Of a DNA stretch of 64,000 nucleotides, positions 33,213 to 42,374 are shown in pieces (position 1 is the first letter of the stretch; each line of letters starts with the position of its first letter). The DNA comes from an uncultured Porphyromonadaceae bacterium. Lineage in GTDB: Bacteria > Bacteroidota > Bacteroidia > Bacteroidales > Muribaculaceae. A program made the position numbers and the translations under genes. The DNA lies in assembly GCA_902493335.1 (NCBI GenBank), contig CABUPJ010000009.1:1-64000 (forward strand), given 5' to 3'. The notes beneath the pieces were generated by a model. That model made no database searches. It was not told where the DNA came from and saw only the letters and a list, made by a program, of their open reading frames with translations.

Positions 33213-33620
33213 ATGAGACAAATCACTGAAATCATCGTGCATTGCACGGCAACACGTGACGGCGTCGATATCGGCGCGTCTGAAATCGACCGCTATCACC
33301 GCAAACGGGGCTTCAACTCGATAGGCTATCACTATGTAGTCAGACTCGACGGCCGTATCGAGAAAGGCAGAGACGAAACCACATCGGGGGCACATTGCCT
33401 CGGCCACAACATGAAGTCTGTCGGCGTAGCCTATGTCGGAGGCCTCGACGCCAAAGGCAATCCGAAAGACACGCGCACGGACGCCCAGAAACGCTCTATG
33501 CTGTCGCTGCTTACCGATTTGCGCCGACGCTATCCCGGGGCGAAAATCTACGGCCATCGCGATTTCGCCGCCAAAGGCTGCCCTTGTTTCGACGCAACCA
33601 AAGAGTATGCCCACCTATGA
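33213..33620 (+). CDS. Phage-type N-acetylmuramoyl-L-alanine amidase
   Basis: 135 aa, all of it a T7-lysozyme-like Amidase_2 domain. Zinc ligands are likely His11 (Ile-Ile-Val-His-Cys-Thr-Ala-Thr), the His of Gly-His-Arg-Asp-Phe (about 116) and Cys124 (Lys-Gly-Cys-Pro-Cys-Phe), with Tyr40 region Gly-Tyr-His-Tyr nearby. It cleaves the MurNAc-L-Ala bond. There is no signal peptide, as in endolysins. The next gene overlaps by 4 nt and encodes a possible spanin. No other phage genes are present nearby. Confidence 0.88.
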   Translation: MRQITEIIVHCTATRDGVDIGASEIDRYHRKRGFNSIGYHYVVRLDGRIEKGRDETTSGAHCLGHNMKSVGVAYVGGLDAKGNPKDTRTDAQKRSMLSLLTDLRRRYPGAKIYGHRDFAAKGCPCFDATKEYAHL

Positions 33621-34081
33621 AAGCACTCCTGATTACAACCATCGCAGCCGTCATTCTGACATGTCAGGGCTGCCACAGCCACAAGGAAAGCGCTGTCAGA
33701 GAAGATAAAAGGCTTGACCGCTATGAAACTAAACATCTTGGCGACAGCCTCGCTATCGAAAGTCAATACTCCCTGACCGGCGCAATCGAGATAGACTCGC
33801 CCGTAATGATAATCGCCCGTTGGCCCGACGACAAGAGCGAAATAAAGTTCATCACCGTCAGCGGGCGCCAATTGAGAGCAACTGTCAGCAGCGGCAGAAC
33901 GGCATCGGTCACAGAAGTCAGCGAAAGCCTCGACTCGCTGGCGACGTCGGCTCAAACCGTCGTATCGTCTGAGGTCAGCAGGCGCGACAGCACTCTGCCT
34001 TATCTCATCATCGCCGCAGGGGCGACGCTCCTGCTCGCTTTCACTGCCCTATCATGGCGAGGAAAGCGTCTTCGTCTATGA
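33617..34081 (+). CDS. Lipoprotein with C-terminal TM helix, u-spanin-like
   Basis: 154 aa. The N-terminus is a signal sequence with a lipobox-like Cys-Gln-Gly-Cys (Cys near 19); the C-terminus has one TM helix (about 128-147: Leu-Pro-Tyr-Leu-Ile-Ile-Ala-Ala-Gly) and ends in basic residues. The central periplasmic part is beta/helical and Ser-rich. Outer-membrane lipidation plus an inner-membrane C-terminal anchor is the topology of phage T1-type u-spanins. The ATG overlaps the amidase stop by 4 nt. The last 41 nt overlap the 3' end of ligA on the other strand. Confidence 0.65.
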   Translation: MKALLITTIAAVILTCQGCHSHKESAVREDKRLDRYETKHLGDSLAIESQYSLTGAIEIDSPVMIIARWPDDKSEIKFITVSGRQLRATVSSGRTASVTEVSESLDSLATSAQTVVSSEVSRRDSTLPYLIIAAGATLLLAFTALSWRGKRLRL

Positions 34082-36047
34082 TGGGAATACCGAGAGAACG
34101 CGCCTTCTCGAGTTTGGCCGGACCCATATTCTCGCCGGCAAGGACATAGTCTGTCTTTTTTGAGATCGAGCCGACGTTTTTACCACCGTTGCGCTCGATC
34201 ATCGCCTTGTATTCGTCACGGCTGTGACGGGCGAAGACACCGCTGATGACAAAGGTCTTGCCGGCGAGCAGATCGGTCTTGCCTTCGGCGTCCTCCTCTT
34301 CATCGATGGCGAGGGTGACACCGGCCCGGCGCAGACGCTCGATAATCTCGCGCTTGTCAGGGGATGCAAAATATCCGGCGATGCTGACGGCAATCTTCTT
34401 GCCCACATCCTCGATGCTTTCAAGTTGCTCGGGCGACATAGCCATCAGATTGTCGAGCGACTTGACAGTCCGCGCTATCTTCTTTGCCGTCGTCTCGCCG
34501 ACAAAGGGTATCGACAGGGCATAGAGCACGCGTTCGAAGCCGACGCTCTTGCTCGCCTCGACGCCTTCGATGACCCGTTCGGCGCTGCGCGGGCCGAATC
34601 CCTCGAGTTTCAGAAGATCAGAGGCTTTCAGGTCATAGAAATCCGCGATGTTTCTGACGAGACCTGCCGCATAGAGTGTCGCGGCGGTCTCCTCGCCTAT
34701 ACCGTCGATATTCATCATACGACGCCCGACAAAGTGCTCGAGACGCCCGATTATCTGCGGAGGACATCCGTCTTTGTTGGGGCATATCCACGCCGCCTCG
34801 CCCTCGACACGCACGAGCGGCGACCCGCAGACGGGACAATGCGATACAAATTCGACAGGCTTGGCGCCGGGATGACGCTCTGAGAGCTCGACGCCTGTGA
34901 TTTTGGGTATTATCTCGCCACCCTTCTCGACATACAACATATCACCCTCATGAATATCGAGAGTCTTCACAATATCCTCGTTATGGAGCGAAGCACGTTT
35001 GACGATGGTACCCGACAGCAACACCGGCTCAAGATTGGCCACGGGGGTTATATAGCCGAGACGGCCGACGTCGAAAGACACGAATCTGAGCCGTGTCAGC
35101 GCCCTTTCGGCAGCGAATTTATATGCTATGGCCCACCGCGGCGACTTGGCCGTGAAGCCGAGGTTTAACTGCTGGCGCAGCGAATTGACCTTGAAGACAA
35201 GGCCGTCGGTGGCGACGGGAAGCTCCTTGCGGGCCGTGTCCCATCTGTTGATGAAAGCGTCGACCTCATCTATCGACGACATCAGGGTCATGGCGTCAGA
35301 CACCTTGAAGCCCCAGCGTCGCGCCGCTATCATGTTGTCATAATGGTTATCGTATGGCAGATTCTCGCCAAGGAGATAATAGAGATAGGCGTCGAGTCCG
35401 CGTGCGGCGACCTCTGCCGGATTGAGCAGCTTTATTGTACCCGCCGCAGCGTTGCGCGGATTGGCGAAAAGAGGCTCTTCGTTGAACGCGCGGTCGGCGT
35501 TGAGCCGCTCGAAGGCTTTCCAGGGCATGACAATCTCGCCGCGTATCTCGAACATATCGGGCCAGTCGTCGCCCGACAGCTGCAGCGGAATGCTGCGTAT
35601 CGTCTTGACATTCTCGGTTACATCGTCGCCCTTCTCGCCGTCGCCGCGGGTGACGGCGCGCACGAGGCGTCCATGTTCATAAATCAGAGATATGCCCGTA
35701 CCGTCGAACTTCATTTCTCCGACAATGCTGACCTCCTGGCCCGCGAGAGCCGTCGACGTACGTTTGACCCAGGCGTCGACCTCTTCGATTGAATATGTAT
35801 TGCCCAGCGACAGCATCGGATAGATATGGGCGACCTGCCTGAAGCCGTGCGAAAGATCTGAGCCGACACGACGCGTCGGCGACAGAGGGTCGTCAAACTC
35901 GGGATGCTCGGCCTCGAGACGTTCGAGCCTTGTCATCATCTCGTCGAACTCGCGGTCGCTTATCTCGGGCGCGTTGTCGACATAATAGTTATGGTTGTGG
36001 CGATTGAGTTCGCCGCGCAAATACAATATTTCTTCCTGTGGTGACAT
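34041..36047 (-). CDS. ligA: NAD-dependent DNA ligase
   Basis: 668 aa with all LigA domains in order: Ia, adenylation domain with active-site Lys in Glu-Met-Lys-Phe-Asp-Gly (about 114), OB fold, zinc finger Cys-Pro-Val-Cys ... Cys-Pro-Asn-Lys-Asp-Gly-Cys (about 405-430), helix-hairpin-helix repeats and a C-terminal BRCT domain (about 590-668). It seals nicks in replication and repair. It is followed after 6 nt by, and probably cotranscribed from, the downstream-facing EamA gene on the same strand. Confidence 0.97.
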   Translation of the reverse strand: MSPQEEILYLRGELNRHNHNYYVDNAPEISDREFDEMMTRLERLEAEHPEFDDPLSPTRRVGSDLSHGFRQVAHIYPMLSLGNTYSIEEVDAWVKRTSTALAGQEVSIVGEMKFDGTGISLIYEHGRLVRAVTRGDGEKGDDVTENVKTIRSIPLQLSGDDWPDMFEIRGEIVMPWKAFERLNADRAFNEEPLFANPRNAAAGTIKLLNPAEVAARGLDAYLYYLLGENLPYDNHYDNMIAARRWGFKVSDAMTLMSSIDEVDAFINRWDTARKELPVATDGLVFKVNSLRQQLNLGFTAKSPRWAIAYKFAAERALTRLRFVSFDVGRLGYITPVANLEPVLLSGTIVKRASLHNEDIVKTLDIHEGDMLYVEKGGEIIPKITGVELSERHPGAKPVEFVSHCPVCGSPLVRVEGEAAWICPNKDGCPPQIIGRLEHFVGRRMMNIDGIGEETAATLYAAGLVRNIADFYDLKASDLLKLEGFGPRSAERVIEGVEASKSVGFERVLYALSIPFVGETTAKKIARTVKSLDNLMAMSPEQLESIEDVGKKIAVSIAGYFASPDKREIIERLRRAGVTLAIDEEEDAEGKTDLLAGKTFVISGVFARHSRDEYKAMIERNGGKNVGSISKKTDYVLAGENMGPAKLEKARSLGIPIIDEDAFLAMIGQ

Positions 36048-36053
36048 AATCTC

Positions 36054-36989
36054 TTATTTTTTCCTGCGGCCGCGAAGCGGCGGGAACATCTTTTTTATTC
36101 TAACAATCTGTGCAGCAAGATTTCCTCCCGACACGACCATTGTAACCGCTCCGAGTATAAGAATCAGCCCGACAATCTGCCGTGCGCCAAGCACTTCTCC
36201 AAAAACGGCCACTCCGACGACCACTGCCGTCACCGGCTCGAAAACGCCGAGTATCGCTGTCGGCGTCGGACCTATCATGTGGATTGCCACAGTCGTCAGC
36301 GACAGACTGACTACCGTCGGCAGCAGCGCAAGAGCGAAGGTATTGAGCCAAAGCAAAGGACGCGAGGGAAGTATAAGCTCTCCTTTCACGACCACACCGC
36401 CGATGAAAATGACCGAGCCGAAAATAAGGAGCCAGAAGGTCAGCGGCAGCGTCGGCATGTCGTTGACACGGCTGCGGTTGATAATCACGATATACACGGC
36501 ATAAGACAAGGCCGAGACCACGACCCAGAACACACCGATAGCACTGATTGCCGCCCCCGCCGCCGTATGGCTGAGCATAAATATTCCCGCAAGGGCGGTC
36601 AAGAGACAGACGACGGTCTGCATCGTCAGTTTCTCGTGATAGAGAGCAGCCATGATTAACGCCACCATCAGCGGATAGACAAACAGCAGCGTCGAGGCTA
36701 TGCCGGCGTCGATATAGCGGTAGCTGAGAAACAGACCGAGCGACGACAGTCCGAGCATGAGTCCGAGAACGATGACGGGAACAATCTGGTCGCGTCTGAT
36801 GGCAAAACTGCGTCCGCGGGCCTTTATCATTATCGCGAGCAATGGTATCGCCCCGAGATATCGCAGCAACAGAACCGAATATGTATCAAGCCCGTCGGCA
36901 TAAAGAGGCAGGGCGAAGAGCGGATTAAGGCCATAAGTGGCAGCAGCAGCCGTGCCTATGAGCAGTCCTTTTATACGCGTGTTCATCAT
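36054..36989 (-). CDS. EamA/DMT-family transporter
   Basis: About 311 aa with ten TM helices in two EamA repeats; each repeat ends with the typical Gly/Pro-rich pattern (Ile-Ala-Ser-Thr-Leu-Leu-Phe-Val-Tyr-Pro-Leu, about 105-115; Thr-Ala-Ile-Leu-Gly-Val-Phe-Glu-Pro-Val-Thr-Ala, about 255). By family it is a metabolite or drug exporter of unknown substrate. Two adjacent ATGs (36989, 36986) overlap the stop of the aldo/keto reductase gene, so translation is coupled; the frame extending further upstream is not used. Confidence 0.85.
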   Translation of the reverse strand: MMNTRIKGLLIGTAAAATYGLNPLFALPLYADGLDTYSVLLLRYLGAIPLLAIMIKARGRSFAIRRDQIVPVIVLGLMLGLSSLGLFLSYRYIDAGIASTLLFVYPLMVALIMAALYHEKLTMQTVVCLLTALAGIFMLSHTAAGAAISAIGVFWVVVSALSYAVYIVIINRSRVNDMPTLPLTFWLLIFGSVIFIGGVVVKGELILPSRPLLWLNTFALALLPTVVSLSLTTVAIHMIGPTPTAILGVFEPVTAVVVGVAVFGEVLGARQIVGLILILGAVTMVVSGGNLAAQIVRIKKMFPPLRGRRKK

Positions 36990-38377
36990 GCTTTTCCGGC
37001 CTTGAGGCGGTCGACATAACGATCGATGTCGTGAAGACGCGCGGGAATATTGATCGACTGCGGACATTCGCTCAGACAGTTGCCGCAGGCGATGCAGCGC
37101 GAAGCCTGACGCAGACGCGGCACCGCGCGGTCATAACCGACAAGGAAAGCGCGCCGCGCCTTGTCATAGTGAGGGTCGCGGGTGTCACGGGCGACATTGT
37201 CGTCATTGATACATTTATTATAATGGGCGAAAATCGCGGGGATATTGACACCATAGGGGCACGGCATGCAGTATTTGCAGTCGGTACACGGCACAGTGTC
37301 GTTCTGCAGTATCTCCTGCGCCACGACCTCAAGGAATTCGTTTTCTTCGTCACTGATCGGGTCGAGCGGCGAATAGGTGGCGACATTCTCTTTAAGATGG
37401 TCGAGATAGGTCATGCCGCTCAACACCGTGAGAATGCCCGGTCGTGTGGCCGCATACCTGAACGCCCACGATGCGACGCTTTCGTCAGGACGGCGCTGTT
37501 TCATCTTGGCCGCTATCGGAGCGCTGACCGATGCCAGTCGGCCCCCCAGAAGAGGCTCCATTATGACCACGGGTATGTCGCGGCGCTCGAGCTCGGCATA
37601 CAGATATGAAGCGTCGGTGTTGCGCGGATTGACTTTCTTGGCATTGTTCCAGTCTATATAGTTGAGCTGTATCTGAACAAAGTCCCAATGCACCTCGCCG
37701 CGGTCCATCATTTCGAGCAGGTGGTCGAAGACCTTGACGTCGCCGTGATACGAGAAACCGAGATTGCGTATCACCCCCGTCTCTTTCTTGTCCTTGAGAT
37801 AGTCGAGTATGCCGTTGTCGATATAGCGTCCGTTGAGAGCCTCGAAACTACCCTGTCCTACGGCGTGGAGCAGCATGTAGTCGATATAGTCGGTCTGCAG
37901 CTCTTTGAGTGAGTTCTCGAACATTGCTATCGACTCTTCGCGCGGCCACGTCGAGGGCGCGAAGTTAGACAACTTCGTGGCGATAAAATAACTGTCGCGC
38001 GGATGACGCGCGAGCGCTATGCCCATGACATGTTCCGACCGACCCTTGCAATATGCCGGCGACGTGTCGAAATAGTTGACGCCGTGTTCGAGAGCGTAGT
38101 CGACCTGGGCATTGACGGCCTCCTGATCGATTTCGGGGTCGGCGTCATCCTTGACGCCCGCGACTGTCGGCAGACGCATGCAGCCGTAGCCGAGCACCGA
38201 CACGCTGTCGCCTGTGTTATGGTTGACGCGGTATGTCATTTTGCCGTCGGGCTCTTTCTTCTTGTTTGATTCGGTGACGGCTTTGCCGCCACAGGCCGTA
38301 GCGATGCCGGCGACGGCGCCTATGCCGAGGTGCTTGAGAAACCTGCGGCGCGATATGTTGTTGTCTTTCTTCTCCAT
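36986..38377 (-). CDS. Aldo/keto reductase with C-terminal [4Fe-4S] motifs, Tat-exported
   Basis: 463 aa. The N-terminus Ser-Arg-Arg-Arg-Phe-Leu-Lys-His with a hydrophobic stretch is a twin-arginine signal with a lipobox-like Ala-Cys. The barrel contains Asn-Tyr-Phe-Asp-Thr-Ser-Pro-Ala-Tyr (about 101-109) and Ile-Ala-Thr-Lys, the catalytic Tyr/Lys/Asp of aldo/keto reductases. Two ferredoxin motifs follow (Cys-Thr-Asp-Cys-Lys-Tyr-Cys ... and Cys-Ile-Ala-Cys-Gly-Asn-Cys). It probably reduces an unknown carbonyl using electrons from an Fe-S relay. The polyferredoxin gene 7 nt upstream is the likely electron source. Confidence 0.87.
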   Translation of the reverse strand: MEKKDNNISRRRFLKHLGIGAVAGIATACGGKAVTESNKKKEPDGKMTYRVNHNTGDSVSVLGYGCMRLPTVAGVKDDADPEIDQEAVNAQVDYALEHGVNYFDTSPAYCKGRSEHVMGIALARHPRDSYFIATKLSNFAPSTWPREESIAMFENSLKELQTDYIDYMLLHAVGQGSFEALNGRYIDNGILDYLKDKKETGVIRNLGFSYHGDVKVFDHLLEMMDRGEVHWDFVQIQLNYIDWNNAKKVNPRNTDASYLYAELERRDIPVVIMEPLLGGRLASVSAPIAAKMKQRRPDESVASWAFRYAATRPGILTVLSGMTYLDHLKENVATYSPLDPISDEENEFLEVVAQEILQNDTVPCTDCKYCMPCPYGVNIPAIFAHYNKCINDDNVARDTRDPHYDKARRAFLVGYDRAVPRLRQASRCIACGNCLSECPQSINIPARLHDIDRYVDRLKAGKA

Positions 38378-38384
38378 GACAGAA

Positions 38385-39926
38385 TCAGATTAATCGGTGA
38401 ACGTCCACACCCTCGACATAAATAGCCGAGCGGTCGGCGCGGATGATGCCGGCGGTGCCGACAGGGCAATGATACTCACAGGCGCCGCAGCCGATACAGG
38501 CGGCTTCGTCGACCACAGGTCTCAGATTGGCGCCGGGTGTGTCGCTGACACGCGCCATCGATATGGCTCCTGCCGGACAGTGTCGCACACAGTTGCCGCA
38601 GTGCTGCCCGGCCGAAGCCGAGATGCATGTTTCAAGATTGACCTTGGCCGTACCGATTTTAGTCGAACTCTTTTCAGCGGCGTCGAGACTTACAATAGCG
38701 CCGGCGGGGCAGACATCGCCGCAGGTCGTGCAGTCGGGACGGCACCATCCGTCGGTATAATACGACACAGGATGCATGAACGACTCTATGTCGGTCGAAG
38801 GTTTCAGTACTCCCTCGGGGCATGAGTTGATACACAGCTGACACGAGGTGCAGCGGGCGTTGAGGTGCGAGACCGAGAGTGCGCCCGGAGGCACCACCTG
38901 CGTCTCACGGTCGGGACGTTTCTTGTTTTTGACGGGTGCGAGACCTCCGTCTCCTTTGACTGCGGCGCGGGCGACGAGACCGCCGGCAAGCGCGGCTCCG
39001 GTGATGATGAAACTGCGGCGGCCGGTATCGGTCGACGGATTGGCTTCTGCCTTATCGCCGGCGGCTTTTGCGCGCGATGCGGGGCGATAGCTGATGGCAT
39101 GCTGCGAGCAGTTGCCGATGCAGTCGAGACATGTGACACAGCGCGTGTAGTCGATGGTATGATTATGGCCGTCGATACACGAAGCCTTGCAATTGCGTTC
39201 ACACTTGCGGCAGCCGTTACATTTGCTCGTATCGATAACAGGTTTGAGCAGCGAATATTTCGACAGATAGCCGAGGACGGTGCCGACCGGGCAGACGATG
39301 TTGCAGTAATTGCGGCCCGCCACCCATGAAAAAGCCACCACGACGATAAACGTCAGCGCGGCGACGATAAACACCGGCCATGCAAACCTCGAGACCACAT
39401 GATAGAAATCATAATTGTCAGAAGCTGCTGACATGTCGGCGAGCACGTTGTTGCCGGCATCATATACCGGAGCAAACAGCTGTGTGGCGATGCGGCCGTA
39501 CGCGCTGTACGGCTCGATAAGGCCGGCTGCTGCAAATGCCGCCGAACTGAGGCCGACTATGCCGACGGCTATCATGACGACAAACAGCGTCAGAAATGTC
39601 AGACGCAGCTTTTTATAAGGTGCGTGATAGCGGAAGCGGTTGACGCGCTTCGCACGTTTGCCTCCGAAGTGATTGTGAAACCAGTTGACGAAATCCTGAA
39701 AAACACCCAACGGGCATATCACCGAACAGTAAAGCCTGCCGAAAACGAGTGTCAGCACGACGAGAGCGGCGACGACTATGAGATTGAGCGACAGCAGCGC
39801 CGGGACAAACTGTATCTTGGCGAGCCAGCTCCAGTGGTCTGCCGCAAAGCCTGTGAAGTCGACAAAAAGCAGTGTCACAGCCGTCACGCAGACGATAGCG
39901 AAAATTACTCTTAAAGCCTTTAACAT
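38385..39926 (-). CDS. Membrane polyferredoxin (NapH/RnfC-like) with internal Tat-like segment
   Basis: 513 aa. Four to five N-terminal TM helices carry two Cys-x3-Cys-Pro pairs (Tyr-Cys-Ser-Val-Ile-Cys-Pro; Tyr-Cys-Asn-Ile-Val-Cys-Pro) as in NapH. Then come several [4Fe-4S] sites (Cys-Asn-Gly-Cys-Arg-Lys-Cys and others), a second hydrophobic segment led by Thr-Gly-Arg-Arg-Ser-Phe-Ile-Ile (about 302), and a C-terminal block with at least four more Cys clusters. It would pass electrons from the quinone pool to the Tat-exported reductase next door. ATG 39926 begins the first TM helix; an upstream extension is unlikely. Confidence 0.85.
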   Translation of the reverse strand: MLKALRVIFAIVCVTAVTLLFVDFTGFAADHWSWLAKIQFVPALLSLNLIVVAALVVLTLVFGRLYCSVICPLGVFQDFVNWFHNHFGGKRAKRVNRFRYHAPYKKLRLTFLTLFVVMIAVGIVGLSSAAFAAAGLIEPYSAYGRIATQLFAPVYDAGNNVLADMSAASDNYDFYHVVSRFAWPVFIVAALTFIVVVAFSWVAGRNYCNIVCPVGTVLGYLSKYSLLKPVIDTSKCNGCRKCERNCKASCIDGHNHTIDYTRCVTCLDCIGNCSQHAISYRPASRAKAAGDKAEANPSTDTGRRSFIITGAALAGGLVARAAVKGDGGLAPVKNKKRPDRETQVVPPGALSVSHLNARCTSCQLCINSCPEGVLKPSTDIESFMHPVSYYTDGWCRPDCTTCGDVCPAGAIVSLDAAEKSSTKIGTAKVNLETCISASAGQHCGNCVRHCPAGAISMARVSDTPGANLRPVVDEAACIGCGACEYHCPVGTAGIIRADRSAIYVEGVDVHRLI

Positions 39927-39999
39927 AAATAACAGTAGCGCCGTAACGATTATCAAAGAAGGCACACGACGCCATAAGCGCCTGCTTTGCTTGATAATG

Positions 40000-40007
40000 C
40001 AAAATTA
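40000..40007 (-). promoter_or_regulatory. Promoter -7 box (TAATTTTG) of the Fe-S/EamA/ligA transcript
   Basis: A minus-strand TAnnTTTG element about 74 nt before the polyferredoxin ATG; it can serve four tightly spaced genes down to ligA. Confidence 0.5.
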
Positions 40008-40133
40008 GCGCTTCCGCGTTAATTATCAAATAGACGAATCAACTGAATTCTTAACTTTTTCACCGGACGTCCGCTACATAAATTAACACAGAGAAATCAA
40101 CAAGTTAATTATTGTGAATTATTTGATGTATTT

Positions 40134-40165
40134 TTTGGCGACGGCGTATCACAATACTACATTTG
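40134..40165 (+). promoter_or_regulatory. Full promoter (TTTG-N20-TACATTTG) of the LRR lipoprotein
   Basis: TTTG at 40134-40137 and TACATTTG at 40158-40165, with the ATG 38 nt further on. Confidence 0.55.
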
Positions 40166-40203
40166 TATAAAATATCTAAAACTATCTAAATCTCGATATT
40201 GCC

Positions 40204-42372
40204 ATGAAAAAACAGAAATTCAGTAAATTCATGTATGCGTTTCTATCAATGTGTCTGATAATTATCGGCTGCAGCGAGAGCGAACCAAACAAAGACACCG
40301 ACAATGAAGACATATATAACAACGAAAAGCAAGCCGAGATAGTCAACAAGCTCAGAGATGCCGGTGCAAACGGTCTGTTTATAAAAGATATATCGCAGTC
40401 AGACAATAAATACAAAATAACATTGACCGATAACAACACCTATGACATTGTCCTCTTCACCAACAGCGCGTCAAACAATCTGGTCAGAGAAATAAACAGC
40501 GATGACTACAGCGTAGTATTCTCACTTTGCAGCGGCGATAAATTTGAAATAAGACATGAAGATTATTTAAGAGTCAAATTTTCATCGGAATATATCGCAA
40601 TCTCGCCCGGTGAGACAAAAGAGATAGCCTTTACCGTCGAAAGCCGCGGCGACGTGACTGTAGAGCCCACCGCCACTGCGGGCGCCTCAGTCTCACTAAA
40701 CTTCGACAAACAGACCGGACACGGCAGTCTCAAAGTCTCGACCTCTGACAATTCAGGCAAAGAATATGTGGCGGTTGTAATCTCAAATAAAAAGAGAATC
40801 ATCACACGCCGTATAGATTTTGAAGAATACCAGTTAAAAATTGTCGACAACACCAACAAGACCGTTTCTGAACAAGGCGGATATCTGTCTGTCGAATTTC
40901 TGTCAAACACTGACTATGAATTGAACATTTCGAGCGAAGGCAATTGGATAAGCCTGCATGACAGCCGCGAACCTCAGAAAAAAACTCTGACATTCAGCGT
41001 TGCGCCAAATGAAGGCGAATCGCGACAAGCCACAATCACGATATCGGCTCACGGCGGCGAACTCTCGCTGACATACACCGTCATTCAGGAAACAAATCTG
41101 GCGTATCAGCTCGCTCTTGAGCGCGAGATACTTGTCAATTTCTACAAATCGACTAACGGCGACAACTGGCATGACAGCTACAACACCAATTGCAACGAGA
41201 ATTGGCTCAGCGATAAGCCGGTAGGCACTTGGTATGGCATAAAAACCGATGAAAAAGGCCGCGTTACCGAACTAAGATTCACCTCTGACGGTCTTTCAGG
41301 TGTATTGCCAGACAATATTTGTAAACTAAGGAATTTGAAAGTATTCCGCGTTGTCGGCAACGAAGAGATGACCGGCACAATTCCCCCTGACATGAATCAA
41401 TGTCCTGATCTCGAAACCTTTTATCTCGAGAGCAGCAATATCACCGGCGAAATACCACCCGAACTCTTCAAATGCAAGAAACTCAAATATGTTCTGCTCG
41501 GTTTTTTAAACATAACAGGTACCGTGCCCGAGACACTGGGCGAAGCTGAGGCTCTGGAATTCTTGGGTTGGGCCGGCAGCAAAATCGAAGGACCGATACC
41601 TAAATCTGTCGGACGGTTGAAAAAGCTACAGAAACTTTATATCCACCAATCTCTCACCTCAGAATTACCCGAAGAGTTATCGCTGTGCGAAAATTTAAAA
41701 ATCATATCGATGTATGGTTGTCCGATAAAATCACTGCCTCAATCCTTAGGCAAAAGCCTTATACATGTCGACATGCAGGACTGCGGCATCGAGGGCAAGA
41801 TACCACCCCCAATGCTTGAAAATGACGAATTATGGCACATGTCATGGGGATATATCGTCCACGGCAACCGGCTTGACATCGGCATACAGGATGTGCCGCC
41901 GCTATATTTCGCATCAATACACGATTTCGACCGCAATGAATATAGTTCCAAAGACATTTTTTCTCAAAACAGACTGACAGTCTTTATAACTTGGGAAACA
42001 TGGTGTCCGGCTTCCGAAGCAACTATTATAAGGCTTAGAGATTTATACGCTGAATACTCCGTCAAAGGACTCGGCATTTACGGTTTCACGGGAGCCGGCA
42101 GCTCGGAAGCGAAAAAGTATAACAAAGAGCATGGAGTGAGTTGGCCGACATTCTCTAACTTGGAATCGGCTTTTTACAGAAGCTCCGAAATGTTACCCAA
42201 TCTCTATAGCCCCGAACATTATGAGTATTGTGAACCCACATATCCTTACAGCGGATATGTGCCTATTGTGACCATGTTCGACTCCGCGGGCAACGTCGTC
42301 TGGAGCGATTGTTTTAATTCCCCGTCAGAAATGGTTTGTTTCATCGAAGATTATTTCGCCGACGCAGATTAA
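40204..42372 (+). CDS. LRR/BACON-domain lipoprotein with redoxin-like C-terminus
   Basis: 722 aa. A lipobox (Ile-Ile-Gly-Cys, Cys near 23) is followed by beta-rich domains, a BACON-like repeat (about 220-295: Gly-Asn-Trp-Ile-Ser-Leu ... Arg-Gln-Ala-Thr-Ile-Thr-Ile), then a plant-type leucine-rich repeat region (about 300-570, with units such as Ile-Thr-Gly-Glu-Ile-Pro-Pro-Glu-Leu). The last 130 residues look like a TlpA/redoxin domain, but the active site reads Trp-Cys-Pro-Ala-Ser (600-604): the resolving Cys is lost. Probably surface-exposed and glycan- or protein-binding. Monocistronic. Confidence 0.78.
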   Translation: MKKQKFSKFMYAFLSMCLIIIGCSESEPNKDTDNEDIYNNEKQAEIVNKLRDAGANGLFIKDISQSDNKYKITLTDNNTYDIVLFTNSASNNLVREINSDDYSVVFSLCSGDKFEIRHEDYLRVKFSSEYIAISPGETKEIAFTVESRGDVTVEPTATAGASVSLNFDKQTGHGSLKVSTSDNSGKEYVAVVISNKKRIITRRIDFEEYQLKIVDNTNKTVSEQGGYLSVEFLSNTDYELNISSEGNWISLHDSREPQKKTLTFSVAPNEGESRQATITISAHGGELSLTYTVIQETNLAYQLALEREILVNFYKSTNGDNWHDSYNTNCNENWLSDKPVGTWYGIKTDEKGRVTELRFTSDGLSGVLPDNICKLRNLKVFRVVGNEEMTGTIPPDMNQCPDLETFYLESSNITGEIPPELFKCKKLKYVLLGFLNITGTVPETLGEAEALEFLGWAGSKIEGPIPKSVGRLKKLQKLYIHQSLTSELPEELSLCENLKIISMYGCPIKSLPQSLGKSLIHVDMQDCGIEGKIPPPMLENDELWHMSWGYIVHGNRLDIGIQDVPPLYFASIHDFDRNEYSSKDIFSQNRLTVFITWETWCPASEATIIRLRDLYAEYSVKGLGIYGFTGAGSSEAKKYNKEHGVSWPTFSNLESAFYRSSEMLPNLYSPEHYEYCEPTYPYSGYVPIVTMFDSAGNVVWSDCFNSPSEMVCFIEDYFADAD

Positions 42373-42374
42373 AC

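Noticed and set aside
33213..34081. Considered as evidence for a prophage
   Set aside because: No capsid, tail, terminase, integrase or replication genes are near; flanks are tRNA-Met and ligA.
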